DNA of 64,000 nt, taken from contig JAAXIC010000014.1 in the NCBI GenBank assembly GCA_012270555.1, positions 1-64,000 on the forward strand, given 5' to 3'. The notes under the pieces are model-generated. The model saw only the letters and a list, made by a program, of their open reading frames with translations. It had not been told where the DNA came from and did not search any database. Positions 1 to 9,603 of the stretch are shown here, piece after piece (position 1 is the stretch's first letter; every line of letters begins with the position of its first letter). This DNA comes from Chloroflexota bacterium (GTDB lineage: Bacteria; Chloroflexota; UBA11872; VXOZ01). The translations under genes were made by a program, and so were the position numbers.

Positions 1-162
1 AAACTACTTTGACGACACGCCCTAGTTTTTGCGAACCCAGTTCGACGCTGCGCTCGAAATGACATGAACTGTCCCCACTGTCCGATGAAAGGGAGATTCT
101 GTCAACGAATTACTCAACACATACAGCGATGACTGGCAAGACTTCAGAATGAAAGGGAAGGC

Positions 163-1092
163 ATGAGCAACTTTCATGGCGTGCTGGCGGTGCTTTGCAC
201 ACCGTTCTCTCCGGATGAGGCTGTAGACTACACCAGTTTGCGGCGGCTGGCCGACTGTGTAATTTCAGAAGGCGCGCACGCCATCGTGTGCCTCGGACTC
301 GCCAGCGAGACCAATCGCCTGAGCGAGGAGGAAAAGCACGGCATCGTTCAAACCGTGGTGGCGCAGGTGAACGGACGGGTGCCGGTGCTTTCCGGTCTGC
401 AAGCAGCGTCCACGGTGGAAGCCGTACGCATGGCGCGCTGGCTGGAGGCAGCGGGCGTGGTCGGCCTCATGGTCCTGCCTCCGCCCGGACCCGTGGACAT
501 GGCAGGCGTTGAGCAGTTCTATACGGCAGTTGCCGAGGCGGTGGACGTGCCGATCATGGTGCAGGACTGCCCGCAGGTGGTGGGGTATGGCTTGTCGGCA
601 AGTGTGATCGCGCAGATGGCCGAGCAGTGCACAAACATCCAATACGTCAAGCTGGAGGCGCAGCCCGCGTGGCCCTTGATGGAAGCGCTGAAAGAGCAGG
701 CTGGCGATCGGCTGCAATTGCTCGTGGGCTGGGGCGGCATCGGCTTCATCGAGGCGCTGGAGCGCGGCGCGGTCGGCTGTATGCCCGGCGCTGATGCCAT
801 TGGGCCGATGAGGCAGGTGTACGAACGCTATGTGGCGGGTGACATTGACGGCGCACGCGCTATCTATGCCGCGATCCTGCCGGTGCTCGTGGCCAAAGGC
901 GGAAATCTGCAGTCGTTCATCCAGTCGGCAAAACATCTGCTCGCGCAGGCAGGCGCCATCGAGCATGCCACCGTGCGGCAGCCGGTGACGCCCATTGACG
1001 AGCAATCACTGCGCGAGCTCGATACGTGGTCGCAATTGACAGACAAGGAGCTGGCTAAGTATGCTGTCCCCGTAGCCGTACCACATGAGTAG
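163..1092 (+). CDS. DapA-family aldolase/lyase (dihydrodipicolinate synthase-like)
   Basis: This 309-residue protein has the length and layout of the class I aldolase family that includes DapA, N-acetylneuraminate lyase and keto-deoxy sugar-acid aldolases. Residues 45-53 (GLASETNRL) occupy the place of the GTTGE substrate-carboxylate loop. Lys163 in YVKLE fits the Schiff-base lysine. The catalytic Tyr of true DapA (YNVP motif) is missing: residues 133-137 read VQDCP. That argues against lysine biosynthesis and for a catabolic aldolase or dehydratase of unknown substrate. A GGGAAGG ribosome site lies just before the ATG. The gene is 32 bp upstream of a binding-protein gene on the same strand, so they may be co-transcribed. 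The family call is firm; the substrate is unknown. Confidence 0.85.
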   Translation: MSNFHGVLAVLCTPFSPDEAVDYTSLRRLADCVISEGAHAIVCLGLASETNRLSEEEKHGIVQTVVAQVNGRVPVLSGLQAASTVEAVRMARWLEAAGVVGLMVLPPPGPVDMAGVEQFYTAVAEAVDVPIMVQDCPQVVGYGLSASVIAQMAEQCTNIQYVKLEAQPAWPLMEALKEQAGDRLQLLVGWGGIGFIEALERGAVGCMPGADAIGPMRQVYERYVAGDIDGARAIYAAILPVLVAKGGNLQSFIQSAKHLLAQAGAIEHATVRQPVTPIDEQSLRELDTWSQLTDKELAKYAVPVAVPHE

Positions 1093-1124
1093 GTATTTCG
1101 AAGCATACTACTTGGAGGTTCTCC

Positions 1125-2501
1125 ATGGTTGCAACGACACGTCGGAAACTGCTCGCGCTGCTGGGCGCATCGAGTATAGCCGTTCCCCTGGCTGCTTGCG
1201 GCACTGCCACAATGCCCGCAGCGCCGGAGCAAGGTGAGGGAGAAGCCGAGGCTAAGCCGGCTGCTGAAGCAGCTCCCGAGCCGGAGGCCGTAGAACTCAA
1301 GGCCATTACCCACGCCCAGGTAGTGTTTGATGACAATGGGCGCGTCAATGAGGCGTACCGCGCCGAGTTCGGCGATCGCGTCAATGTGAGTACCGACATC
1401 TCCCCCAATCAGAGCGAGATGCAGAACAATCTCAAGATCGCGCACGCCGCGGGCTCTGTACCCTATGACCTCATGTGGATTAATGCCCCCGCCATCATGT
1501 CCTTTGCCGCGTTGGGCATGCTCACTGAGCTGGACCCGTACATTGCCCGCGACGGCATCGACATGGGAGACATATTCGCTCCCTATGCGCTTGATATCTA
1601 CACGGTGTTCGGCAAGTTCTGGGGCATGCCGAAGAACCAGGCGACCGTCGGCATGTTCTACAACGTCGACCACTTCGAACAGGCCGGCATAGACGTGCCG
1701 GCAGGCGACTGGAACTGGGAAGACTGGCTCGATCTCGCTGAACAACTCACCGTGCGCCAGGGTGACAAGGTGGAGCGATGGGGCACGCTGGTGGGTCCGT
1801 GGGGGCAAACCCAGGGCTTCAACTGGATTGTCATCAACGGCGGCGAGATTCTTAGCGAGGACAAGACCCACTTGCGGTTTGGCGAGCCCCCCGGACTGGA
1901 TGCCCTCAAGTGGGTGCACGATCTCGTCTACAAGTATCGGGTGGCGCCCACGTACGAGGAAACGTCCGCGTTGGGTGGGGCCTTCACGATGTTTTCGACG
2001 GGTTCGTTGGCGCTCATGCCGAGCGGCTCGTTCCTCTTTGGCCGCCCGCAAATGGCGGAGTTCCGTTGGCACGCGCAGGTGCTGCCCGTAAGCGTGCGGC
2101 CGGCCAGTGTCATTCACGCCGGCGCTATGGCGGTGCTCAATCCCATCGAGCATCCCGACGAGGCCTGGGAGTTCATCAAGCACTCCACCACCTCCGAAGT
2201 GGGCGAGCAGTCGACGGCGGTGTGGAACTTGCCCGCCACGTGGCGTGGCGCGGCCAACTGGGCGAGACTCAGCGACTACCCCGAACCGGCCAAGATCTTC
2301 GTGGATTCCATGGAAATCGGCTATCCCTACCCCTATTCATTCTTTACGATTGAATGGATAGTGGCGGTGAGGGATGAGTTGAACAAAGGCTGGCTGAATG
2401 AGGTTGGCATGGAGGAAGCGGTTGCTACGGCCGTGAAAGCCGGCAACCTCGTGCTGGAGAAAGAGCAAGAAGAACTGAAACGTCTCGGAATCTTGAAGTA
2501 G
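1125..2501 (+). CDS. Extracellular solute-binding lipoprotein (family 1, sugar-type)
   Basis: The 458-residue protein begins with a twin-arginine-like signal (RR at residues 6-7) and a lipobox LAAC ending at Cys25, followed by an Ala/Glu/Pro-rich linker to about residue 55. The rest resembles ABC-transporter binding proteins of the carbohydrate family, with typical phrases such as GMFYNVDHF and DEAWEFIKH. It should be an outer-face lipoprotein that captures a solute. No permease or ATPase gene lies nearby, so it is an orphan or works with a transporter encoded elsewhere. It follows the DapA-family gene closely, suggesting that the ligand may be the precursor of that enzyme's substrate; this is inference. 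Confidence 0.85.
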   Translation: MVATTRRKLLALLGASSIAVPLAACGTATMPAAPEQGEGEAEAKPAAEAAPEPEAVELKAITHAQVVFDDNGRVNEAYRAEFGDRVNVSTDISPNQSEMQNNLKIAHAAGSVPYDLMWINAPAIMSFAALGMLTELDPYIARDGIDMGDIFAPYALDIYTVFGKFWGMPKNQATVGMFYNVDHFEQAGIDVPAGDWNWEDWLDLAEQLTVRQGDKVERWGTLVGPWGQTQGFNWIVINGGEILSEDKTHLRFGEPPGLDALKWVHDLVYKYRVAPTYEETSALGGAFTMFSTGSLALMPSGSFLFGRPQMAEFRWHAQVLPVSVRPASVIHAGAMAVLNPIEHPDEAWEFIKHSTTSEVGEQSTAVWNLPATWRGAANWARLSDYPEPAKIFVDSMEIGYPYPYSFFTIEWIVAVRDELNKGWLNEVGMEEAVATAVKAGNLVLEKEQEELKRLGILK

Positions 2502-2723
2502 GGGCTTGTAGCGGTCAGTGTGCTAAGGAGGGCTTGTTCGGCAGTCACCGCACGTACGGCCGCTTGGAGAAGTGGTGCGGTTGCACTGTACGCCCTCTTT
2601 GGTCACGTCCTGAATAGTCCGGCCGAACACTGGGAATAGAATCGTCACGCGCAACTCATCACGAATGCCGGGTCTGCGCCAACGCGGCTCCGGCGTTCGT
2701 GATTCTTGAGAAAGGAAACATGT

Positions 2724-5027
2724 ATGAACGACCGCCGCTATATGTTGTTTGAACCCACGGAATTCGCCTACAGCGAGCAGAAGGTCGCTTTTCGGGGACA
2801 GCACTACCAGCGCTCGGTGGCCGACCTCACCCTGCAGACGCGCGGCTGGAACGTGGATCGTCCCTACGGCCTATGGCTGGGTGTCTCGCCGCACTCGTCA
2901 GAAGAACGCTACGTGGAAGTTGAGCTAGACGGCAAGAGCGGCCGGGTGCGGTTGGACCCGCAGGTGCGGCCGGAAACCGTGTGGACGCGGGTCGCCACGG
3001 TTTCCTTGCGTGACACTTTCCTGCAAATGCGCGTCTCCACGCCGGAGGCCACGCTGCGGGGTTTCGACGGCGTCATTCTCAGCGATGACCTGGGACTGAA
3101 TGTGCCGGCGTCGGTGCGCACTGAAGCCGATCTGCACGCCCTGTTCAGCGATCCCAGCGGCTTCAGCGAACTGACGCCGAATCGGGTAGTCTCTTGCTCG
3201 CGCCACGAGTTTCGCATGACCTACACCGTGGGCAAAGAGGGTATTGCCGTGGGCGGCGGCATTCTGGCGTTCGTGGAAGGCTCGCTGTGGCGTGAGACCC
3301 ATACGCCACAGACGGAAGACCCGACCGCACCGGGCTACGTGACGGTTTCGCATGAAGGCAGTGGATGTGTTGACATAACTGAGATTGTCGATCCGGTTAC
3401 GGGTCTGCACGATCGCGAACTCGGCATTCGCGTCACCGTGTCTGAGGCCCCGCTGCAGCCGGGCGATACTATTACGCTGGTCTTTGGCGATCGCAGCGGG
3501 GGCGGTCCCGGCGCGCAGGCGAATGTAGTCTGCTGGACGTATACCCACAATTACAAGCGCGCGTGGTGGCACCGCATGCCGGTGCTCACGGTTTGGGTGG
3601 ATGCCCGCGCCAACGAGACGTTTCTGCCGTTGGAGCGCGACCATGCCCATTCGTTTACGGTGGTTCCCGATGAGCCCGCCAAGCTTTTCGTTACGGCAAA
3701 GGCCCACGCCCAGGTCGGCGTGCCCCATGATCTGAACATAGCAGTGATGGATCAATTCCAGGCGCTGGTGCAGCCCGCGTACACCGGTGTCGTGCGCTTC
3801 GCGTGCGACCGGGAGGACGTAGACCTTCCTGGTCCGGTTCACTTGCGGGAAGGTGACGGCAGCCATTGCCGCGTTACCTGGGTGCCTCAGGGCGAGGGCA
3901 CCTACGTCATCACTGCCGAGACCGGCGATGGCCTGACCGGTACGTCGAACCCGGTTGTGAGCGCGTCCGAGATGCCGGAACACCGCGTGTACTTTGGCGA
4001 CATTCATTCGCACTCGCTCTATTCCGGTGACGCGGTGGGCGAGATCGAGGCCCAGTACGAGCACGGCCGCGACGTGGCGAATCTCGATTTCATGTGCGCC
4101 TCAGAGCACGCCGAGTACGAGACCGACAACCAGTGGGTTGCCAACCAGATTCTGGTGCAGCGCTACCACCAGCCGGGCGAATTCGTGCCGATCAGCGGTT
4201 TTGAATGGGCATATTCGGATGTGGATGGTGAAGGGCACGGTCTCGGGCACCGCAACGTGTATAGCGAAAATGACTACCACCAGTTACTGCGCGGCAGCGC
4301 AGTCGCTACCGCGAATCTGGAGCGCCTGTGGCACCATCTTGAAGGGCGCGAGGACGTGCTGGCATTCGGCCACCATCCTTTGATGGTGCTTCGCTGGCAC
4401 CAGCACAATCCCAAGTACGAGCGGTTGCTGGAGATGTACTCGGGCTGGGGCAATTCTGAGATTCGCGGCAATCCAGAGCAACCATGGGGTGGCCAGAGAG
4501 GAATGTCGTTACAGGAAGTACTGGCGATGGAGGCGCGCGTGGGCGTGATCGCCGGCAGCGACAACCACGACGCCCGGCCCGGTTACGCCGGCGCCGGCGA
4601 GCAGTTCAGCAAGTCGGTGGCCGACGTCCTCTGGAAGCCGTCGGGACTGGCGGTGGTGTGGGCCACCGGCCTCACGCGCCAGGAAATCTTCGAGGCGTGG
4701 CGGGCACGGCGCACGTACGGCACGTCAGGCCAGCGCATATTGCTGTCATTCAAGGTGAACGGCCATTGGATGGGGTCGGACATCGCGCTTGCGGCCAATG
4801 ATGCGCGGCGGCTCGTGGTGAACGTCATCGGCACCGCACCGCTCGCCAATGTCGACGTTGTCAAGAACAACGAAGATGTCCACACGTGGCAGAATCCCGA
4901 GCAGGGCGTTGACCTGGTATGGGAAGACTCCAGCGCAGCGAGCACGGGGGATTTCTACTACATCCGCGTAACGCAAGCGGATGAGGAAATGGCGTGGTCA
5001 AGTCCGGTGTGGTTAGATGTGACGTAA
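2724..5027 (+). CDS. DUF3604-family (PHP-like) metallohydrolase
   Basis: The protein is 767 residues from the ATG at 2724, which sits 7 bp after an AAAGGA ribosome site; an upstream in-frame TTG at 2706 is less likely. The N-terminal 400 residues look like beta-rich domains. From about residue 422 a PHP-like metal site begins with a DIHSHSLYSG motif, then a SEHAEY block, a GHRNVY block, HHP near residue 550 and GSDNHD near residue 611. This order of His/Asp motifs is typical of DUF3604 proteins, which are probable metal-dependent hydrolases with unproven substrates. The neighbouring CBM9-like protein and aldolase suggest carbohydrate or phospho-ester catabolism. No signal peptide is visible, so a cytoplasmic location is likely. 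Confidence 0.8.
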   Translation: MNDRRYMLFEPTEFAYSEQKVAFRGQHYQRSVADLTLQTRGWNVDRPYGLWLGVSPHSSEERYVEVELDGKSGRVRLDPQVRPETVWTRVATVSLRDTFLQMRVSTPEATLRGFDGVILSDDLGLNVPASVRTEADLHALFSDPSGFSELTPNRVVSCSRHEFRMTYTVGKEGIAVGGGILAFVEGSLWRETHTPQTEDPTAPGYVTVSHEGSGCVDITEIVDPVTGLHDRELGIRVTVSEAPLQPGDTITLVFGDRSGGGPGAQANVVCWTYTHNYKRAWWHRMPVLTVWVDARANETFLPLERDHAHSFTVVPDEPAKLFVTAKAHAQVGVPHDLNIAVMDQFQALVQPAYTGVVRFACDREDVDLPGPVHLREGDGSHCRVTWVPQGEGTYVITAETGDGLTGTSNPVVSASEMPEHRVYFGDIHSHSLYSGDAVGEIEAQYEHGRDVANLDFMCASEHAEYETDNQWVANQILVQRYHQPGEFVPISGFEWAYSDVDGEGHGLGHRNVYSENDYHQLLRGSAVATANLERLWHHLEGREDVLAFGHHPLMVLRWHQHNPKYERLLEMYSGWGNSEIRGNPEQPWGGQRGMSLQEVLAMEARVGVIAGSDNHDARPGYAGAGEQFSKSVADVLWKPSGLAVVWATGLTRQEIFEAWRARRTYGTSGQRILLSFKVNGHWMGSDIALAANDARRLVVNVIGTAPLANVDVVKNNEDVHTWQNPEQGVDLVWEDSSAASTGDFYYIRVTQADEEMAWSSPVWLDVT

Positions 5028-5121
5028 TTGGAGAGTTGACCTAGCCAGCAGCCTCTCTTCACCGTCCTGCGCAGCAATAAACTTGGCCGTCAATCGCTGC
5101 GACAGAGCCAATGTGGAGCAT

Positions 5122-5158
5122 CCCCCTCTCCTGGGGGAGAGGGCTAGGGTGAGGGGGA
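5122..5158 (+). repeat. Intergenic repeat family A (CCCTCTCC/GGAGAGGG type), copy 1
   Basis: A C-rich run with CCCTCTCC is followed by GGGAGAGGG and then AGGGTGAGGGG. The two halves can pair as a hairpin. The same arrangement recurs at 17784-17821, 38779-38891 (an inverted pair) and 41793-41827. The word ATGTGGAGC precedes both this copy and the one at 38854, showing that the homology extends beyond the GC-rich core. The 5028-5302 gap otherwise shows nothing recognisable. Confidence 0.75.
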
Positions 5159-5302
5159 GTCTTCGATGTTGTCTAATCCAACCTATTGACTGTGACTTGC
5201 ATAGCACTTCCTAGGCAGCGAACATTGTCTGTTGCAAGCGGGCTATCGATCGATAGTGTAGGCTCACTTTAGATTCGCAAAACCTCATAAGGAAATAGGA
5301 CC

Positions 5303-5980
5303 ATGGCAAATCCCGTTCTCCCTCCGCTTCCTACCTACACCTGCCGCCGGGCAACTTCCCCAATCACAATAGACGGCGCGCTCGACGAAGCGGCATGGGA
5401 ACAGGCCGAGCAGATGCAGCTCGTCGAGACAGTCACCGGTGACGAGCCGCGCTATCCCACCGTCGTGCGGGCGCTTTGGGACGATACCTATCTCTACGTG
5501 GGCTTTGAAGCGGAAGACCCCTACATCTGGGGCACCCTCAAGGAGCGGGATAAACCCTTGTGGGATGAAGAGGTGGTGGAGGTATTTCTGGACGATGACA
5601 GCGATGAGTGGTCTTTCTTAGAATTCGAAGTCAGCCCGAATAACGTCATCGTAGACCTCGCCGTCTTCCGGCGCGGCGGCAAGAGCCACGAACTCTTCTG
5701 CTGGGACTGCCCGGACTTGCAAACCGCCGTGCAGGTGGACGGCAAGGTGAACTCTTTCGACGGCACCGATACCGCGTGGACCACCGAAATCGCGATCCCC
5801 TTCGACCAGTGCATGACCGCGCCCCACATTCCACCGCGAAACGGCGACCGCTGGCGCGCCAACTTCTACCGCATCGACCGCGCACACGATGCCGACGAGT
5901 ACAGCGCCTGGTCCCCCACCGGCGAAATCCAGTTCCACATGCCAAACCGGTTTGGGTACGTGGTGTTTAGTGAGACATAG
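5303..5980 (+). CDS. CBM9-like carbohydrate-binding domain protein
   Basis: This 225-residue single-domain protein matches the CBM9-like family (formerly DUF1083): it opens with the ITIDGALDEAAWE motif near residue 22, then ALWDDTYLYVGFEAEDP, an EEVVEVFLDDD block and a C-terminal FYRID...EYSAW segment. CBM9 domains bind the reducing ends of sugars, and free-standing copies are common near glycan catabolic genes. There is no signal peptide, so this copy probably stays in the cytoplasm. A strong AAGGAAATAGGA ribosome site precedes the ATG. It stands alone between family A repeat sequence and an MFS gene, and follows the DUF3604 gene by 275 bp. A binding rather than catalytic role is inferred. 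Confidence 0.8.
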   Translation: MANPVLPPLPTYTCRRATSPITIDGALDEAAWEQAEQMQLVETVTGDEPRYPTVVRALWDDTYLYVGFEAEDPYIWGTLKERDKPLWDEEVVEVFLDDDSDEWSFLEFEVSPNNVIVDLAVFRRGGKSHELFCWDCPDLQTAVQVDGKVNSFDGTDTAWTTEIAIPFDQCMTAPHIPPRNGDRWRANFYRIDRAHDADEYSAWSPTGEIQFHMPNRFGYVVFSET

Positions 5981-6145
5981 GAACCTCTTTGGCATTCGCC
6001 TTCACGTCATTCCACCAATTGGCCCAAGAGAACGAAGTGCGATGATTGAAGATACCGAATGTTTCACAGACACTTCTCTAACGCGATTGTCGGTCTGCAG
6101 CAAATGCAACTTTTCTGGCAATAACCTGTCGCAGGTACTCTTGCG

Positions 6146-7375
6146 ATGAGGCGTTTGCCTGCATACCCTCTGTCCATCGGCATGTCGGCCGTTGAGGGGA
6201 TCGCAATCGCGACCGTCATCACCACGAGTCTCGTGTACCAGGTCGAGACCGTCGGCCTCAACGCACTCCAGCTTGTGCTGGTTGGAACGGTGCTTGAGAC
6301 TACCGTCTTCATCTTCGAAATCCCGACCGGCGTCGTCGCCGACATCTACAGCCGCCGCCTCTCAATTTTAATCGGTCTGACTCTTGTCGGCGTTGCCTTC
6401 ATCCTTGCAGGCTCCATCCCGCTCTTCGCCACGCTGCTTGCGGCACAGGTTGTATGGGGGCTTGGGATGACCTTTGGCAGTGGGGCCAGGACAGCGTGGC
6501 TGGCCGACGAAGTCGGCGCCGAACGGCTGCCGCACGCACTCCTGCGTGGTTCGCAGGCCGGCCTTGTCGGCGGGCTGGCGGGTGTGTCGCTATCCGTCGC
6601 CCTTGCCAGTGTTGATCGCAGCTTGCCGCTCATCGTTGGGGGCTGCATGTACCTCGCTCTCGCCGTGTTCTGTGCGTTCACCATGACCGAGCAGGGATTT
6701 CGGCCTGTGCCTGCCCATGAGCGCGAGACCTTCAAGGACATGGCGCGCACGCTGCGGCAAGCGCTGCAGATAGTCCGCCGGCGGCGGGTCCTGATCCTCA
6801 TTGTTATGGTGCCGTTCCTGTTTGGCGCCGCGAGTGAAGTCCCGGATCGCCTCAGTACGCCGTTCCTTCTGCAGACGATCACGCTGCCGTCCCTCGGATC
6901 CTTGGATCCTGTCGCCTGGTTTGGCCTGAGCAGCTATATCTCAATGGGGCTCGGCTTTATTCTGCTGGAAGTCGTCAGGCGCACGGTGGATACCGCCAGA
7001 GATCGGGCTGTGGCGCGCGCGCTCATGGTGCTTCAGGCCCTCTACACCGGCAGCTTAGTTGCCTTTGGCCTCGCGACCACTCTACCCCTCGCCATGGCAA
7101 TGTTCTGGGCGCGAGGCCCTCTGCGACACGCCAGCGATCCGCTGCTGAGCGCTTGGCAAAACCGCTTCGTGCCCTCGCGTGTGCGCGCGACGGTCTTGTC
7201 CTTTGGAGGGCAGACGGATGCCGTGGGCCAGATGATCGGCGGCCCGCTCTTGGGAGCCGTCGCGCTTGGACTGTCGCTGCGCGTGGGTTTTCTGGCAGCC
7301 GCCGCGGTGTTGCTCCCGGTGGTGATCGTGTTCGCGCTGCTGGGACGGCCGCAGAGGGAGTCATCGGCTGATTAG
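6146..7375 (+). CDS. MFS transporter
   Basis: The 409-residue protein has about twelve hydrophobic segments and the GVVADIYSRRLSILIG motif between TM2 and TM3 near residue 62, the signature loop of the major facilitator superfamily. It resembles the drug-efflux/MDR branch with a short central loop (about residues 190-212, RRRR-rich) linking two six-helix halves. The substrate cannot be told from sequence. It ends 79 bp before a convergent histidine-phosphatase gene. The family assignment is firm; efflux rather than uptake is an inference from the motif type. Confidence 0.85.
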   Translation: MRRLPAYPLSIGMSAVEGIAIATVITTSLVYQVETVGLNALQLVLVGTVLETTVFIFEIPTGVVADIYSRRLSILIGLTLVGVAFILAGSIPLFATLLAAQVVWGLGMTFGSGARTAWLADEVGAERLPHALLRGSQAGLVGGLAGVSLSVALASVDRSLPLIVGGCMYLALAVFCAFTMTEQGFRPVPAHERETFKDMARTLRQALQIVRRRRVLILIVMVPFLFGAASEVPDRLSTPFLLQTITLPSLGSLDPVAWFGLSSYISMGLGFILLEVVRRTVDTARDRAVARALMVLQALYTGSLVAFGLATTLPLAMAMFWARGPLRHASDPLLSAWQNRFVPSRVRATVLSFGGQTDAVGQMIGGPLLGAVALGLSLRVGFLAAAAVLLPVVIVFALLGRPQRESSAD

Positions 7376-7453
7376 AGGAAGATTGGCGACCCAGTCACTA
7401 AGTGGCGACGTTTTGTAAGCTCACCATCGGCCTACGCTGGTTGGAGTATCGGC

Positions 7454-8032
7454 TCAAACGCTTTCGAGAATTGTACCCAGGTGGTACGCCGGTAGCGAAA
7501 GCACGACGAAAGACGGTAAGTCCAGGCGCTTCCACAAGGGAAACGGCTGGAGTCCACATGCCCGGGCCACGAAGAGCGTGATTACAGTACCGTGTGCTAC
7601 AACTGCGATTGTGTGTTCCGGATATTGCTTGATTACAGTGGACACGGCGTTGGAAAATCTTGCGTGAGCGTTGTCGGCAGTCTCTTGACCGAAGACGAGA
7701 GTTTGAGCATTCGCAAAGAACAGCGCAACGCGATTGTCGAATTGCTCTTTGGTGGGAAAGTATCCTTCATTGCTTCTATCATGCTCATGCAGGTTTGGCG
7801 CTGTTGCGCAGTGCGTGTCGAGTATTTTGGCTACAATCTCTCCGGTTTCTTGGGCTTTCGGTTCATTGCTAGTTACGAATACCTCAGGTGAATACACCTC
7901 TAGTTGCGCTGCGAGTTGTTCACAACGTTGTCGTCCCATTGGAGACAGATGCCACTGGTTCGCCGGTATGCTAGGAACTATCTCCGGAAGAGAGTGTTTT
8001 ATGAGGATTAGGTGGTTCTCTTGCTGCGGCAA
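7454..8032 (-). CDS. Histidine phosphatase superfamily protein, Lys-for-Arg type
   Basis: The 192-residue protein has the phosphoglycerate-mutase-like order: an N-terminal catalytic motif, a mid-region SNEPKAQET block and a C-terminal second histidine in VVAHGTVI near residue 146. Two positions differ from the canonical family. The RHG/RHA motif reads IKHS (residues 11-14), and the second phosphate-pocket arginine of the usual RAxQT motif is lysine in PKAQET. Both changes keep a positive charge, which suggests a distinct subfamily rather than decay. The start is a TTG codon with only a weak ribosome site. It is convergent with the MFS gene. The substrate is unknown. Confidence 0.75.
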   Translation of the reverse strand: MPQQENHLILIKHSLPEIVPSIPANQWHLSPMGRQRCEQLAAQLEVYSPEVFVTSNEPKAQETGEIVAKILDTHCATAPNLHEHDRSNEGYFPTKEQFDNRVALFFANAQTLVFGQETADNAHARFSNAVSTVIKQYPEHTIAVVAHGTVITLFVARACGLQPFPLWKRLDLPSFVVLSLPAYHLGTILESV

Positions 8033-8165
8033 CGTTTGATACTCTCACTGGTCAGGTTGTTTCTCTACGCTGCATTCTAAGCGAGCATTGATAGGTATAC
8101 AATCGTGGATGAGATGATTGGCGGCCACTTGGGCTAAAGACGGATCTGGCGACAAGGAGCTAGCG

Positions 8166-9437
8166 ATGCCGGGTAATCAAGAAGAGCTTGCGCAATCTGG
8201 CGGGACGCCAGCAGTAAATGAAGGGTCTGTGCAGCCGTGGCCGCATGTGGCAGCGGTGGACAAAGAAGCCGTGATGGGTGTGTTGGAGCGCGGCGTGCTG
8301 TGGGGAGCGGCGGCGCCGGAAGCGACGGCGCTGCAAGAGGAATGGGCGGCATACGTGGGCGCGCGTCACTGTTTGGTGACGAACAGCGGCACGGCGGCCT
8401 TGCACATGGCCGTAGCCGCGGCGGGCGTGCAGCCGGGCGATGAGGTCATCACCACGCCCATGTCCTGGTCGTCCACGGCCACGTGCATTCTCCACCACAA
8501 CGCGATTCCGGTCTTTGCCGACATCGATCCGGCAACCTATACGCTGGACCCGCAGCAGGTCGAGGCTAAGATCACGCCGCGCACCCGCGCCATCCTGCCG
8601 GTGCATCTTTACGGCCTGCCGGCTGACATGGACGGCATCATGGCGGTGGCGGAGAAGCACGGGCTGCAGGTGATCGAGGACTGCTGTCAGGCGCAGGCGG
8701 CGACGTACAGAGGGCGTATGGTTGGCACGCTGGGCCACGTCGGCGCGTTCAGCTTCAACGGCAATAAGAACCTGCCCGGCGGCGAGGGCGGCGCGCTGGT
8801 GACCGACGACGAGGAAGCCTGGGATATGGCGGCGCGGGTGCAGCAGTTTGGCGAGCGGCGGCGCAGCGACGGCGAGCGCGAGTACAACGTCTACGGCATG
8901 GGCTGGATGTATCGCGGCACCGAGATGACCAACGCCTTCATCCGCTCCCAACTAACTCGCATCGACGAAACCACGGCGCACATCCAAGCGAACGCCGCCT
9001 ATCTGGATGAACACCTGGCGGGTATTCCGGGACTGCGCTTGCCGCACGTGCCGTCCGGCCGCACCCACGTCTACTTTCGTTACGTGGCGGAGTTCGCGCC
9101 GGAAGAGGTCGGTCTGGACGTCGAACCGGGACCCGCTAGTGAAAAGGTCCGTGAGGCGCTGCGGGCGGAAGGTGTCGGCCTCGGCCGCGCGGAGTTCCTG
9201 CTGCCGCGCATGACGCTCTTTCAGGAGCAGGAAGGCTACGGTCGGGGCTGTCCCTGGGAGTGTTGCTACGATGGCACGATTGCATACCGTCCGGAAGACT
9301 ACCCGCATGCTGCCAACGCGGTGGATAGGGTCATTCCGCTGATGGGATTAACGCCGCCAAATGACGAAACGCTGATGGCGGGGTACGTAGGGGCATTTGA
9401 GAAGGTCTTTGGTCAGCTTGAGCGGGTTGTGGCTTGA
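8166..9437 (+). CDS. DegT/DnrJ/EryC1/StrS-family PLP aminotransferase
   Basis: The ATG at 8166 lies 6 bp after a perfect AAGGAG site, giving 423 residues; an earlier in-frame start at 8118 lacks a site. The protein shows the family's NSGTAAL motif, the EDCCQAQ block containing the PLP-binding Asp and Gln, and SFNGNKNL with the Schiff-base Lys201, followed by GEGGALVTDD. These enzymes aminate keto-sugars or keto-cyclitols. The closest phenotype by motif is the sugar/cyclitol aminotransferase group, but the substrate is not readable. It stands alone on the forward strand before a long reverse-strand oxidoreductase cluster, with which it may share sugar or inositol-type substrates. Confidence 0.9.
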   Translation: MPGNQEELAQSGGTPAVNEGSVQPWPHVAAVDKEAVMGVLERGVLWGAAAPEATALQEEWAAYVGARHCLVTNSGTAALHMAVAAAGVQPGDEVITTPMSWSSTATCILHHNAIPVFADIDPATYTLDPQQVEAKITPRTRAILPVHLYGLPADMDGIMAVAEKHGLQVIEDCCQAQAATYRGRMVGTLGHVGAFSFNGNKNLPGGEGGALVTDDEEAWDMAARVQQFGERRRSDGEREYNVYGMGWMYRGTEMTNAFIRSQLTRIDETTAHIQANAAYLDEHLAGIPGLRLPHVPSGRTHVYFRYVAEFAPEEVGLDVEPGPASEKVREALRAEGVGLGRAEFLLPRMTLFQEQEGYGRGCPWECCYDGTIAYRPEDYPHAANAVDRVIPLMGLTPPNDETLMAGYVGAFEKVFGQLERVVA

Positions 9438-9497
9438 CAAGAGTGCTTGAGGGACTCGGATCCCTAGCACTTCTACCTATGCCAAGCGACGCCGTCC

Positions 9498-9524
9498 ATG
9501 CTTCGACAGGCTCAGCACGAACGG
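9498..9524 (+). repeat. Intergenic repeat family B, short copy
   Basis: The sequence contains CTTCGACAGGCTCAG followed by ACGAACGG. It matches the left part of the longer copies near 10.7, 17.9 and 19.8 kb. It lies between the convergent DegT-family gene and the first oxidoreductase gene of the reverse cluster. Confidence 0.65.
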
Positions 9525-9603
9525 CTTGCTAGCCAAATGGCCACTCTCTAAGCAGCCATTTGCTGTTCACGCGGGCGCCCAACAAGAAGCGTTCCGGGAG
9601 CAA

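Noticed and set aside
864-2183. A long reverse-strand open frame across the binding-protein gene
   Set aside because: It mirrors the coding frame of a high-GC gene, has no domain pattern, and the forward gene has a lipobox, a ribosome site and family motifs.
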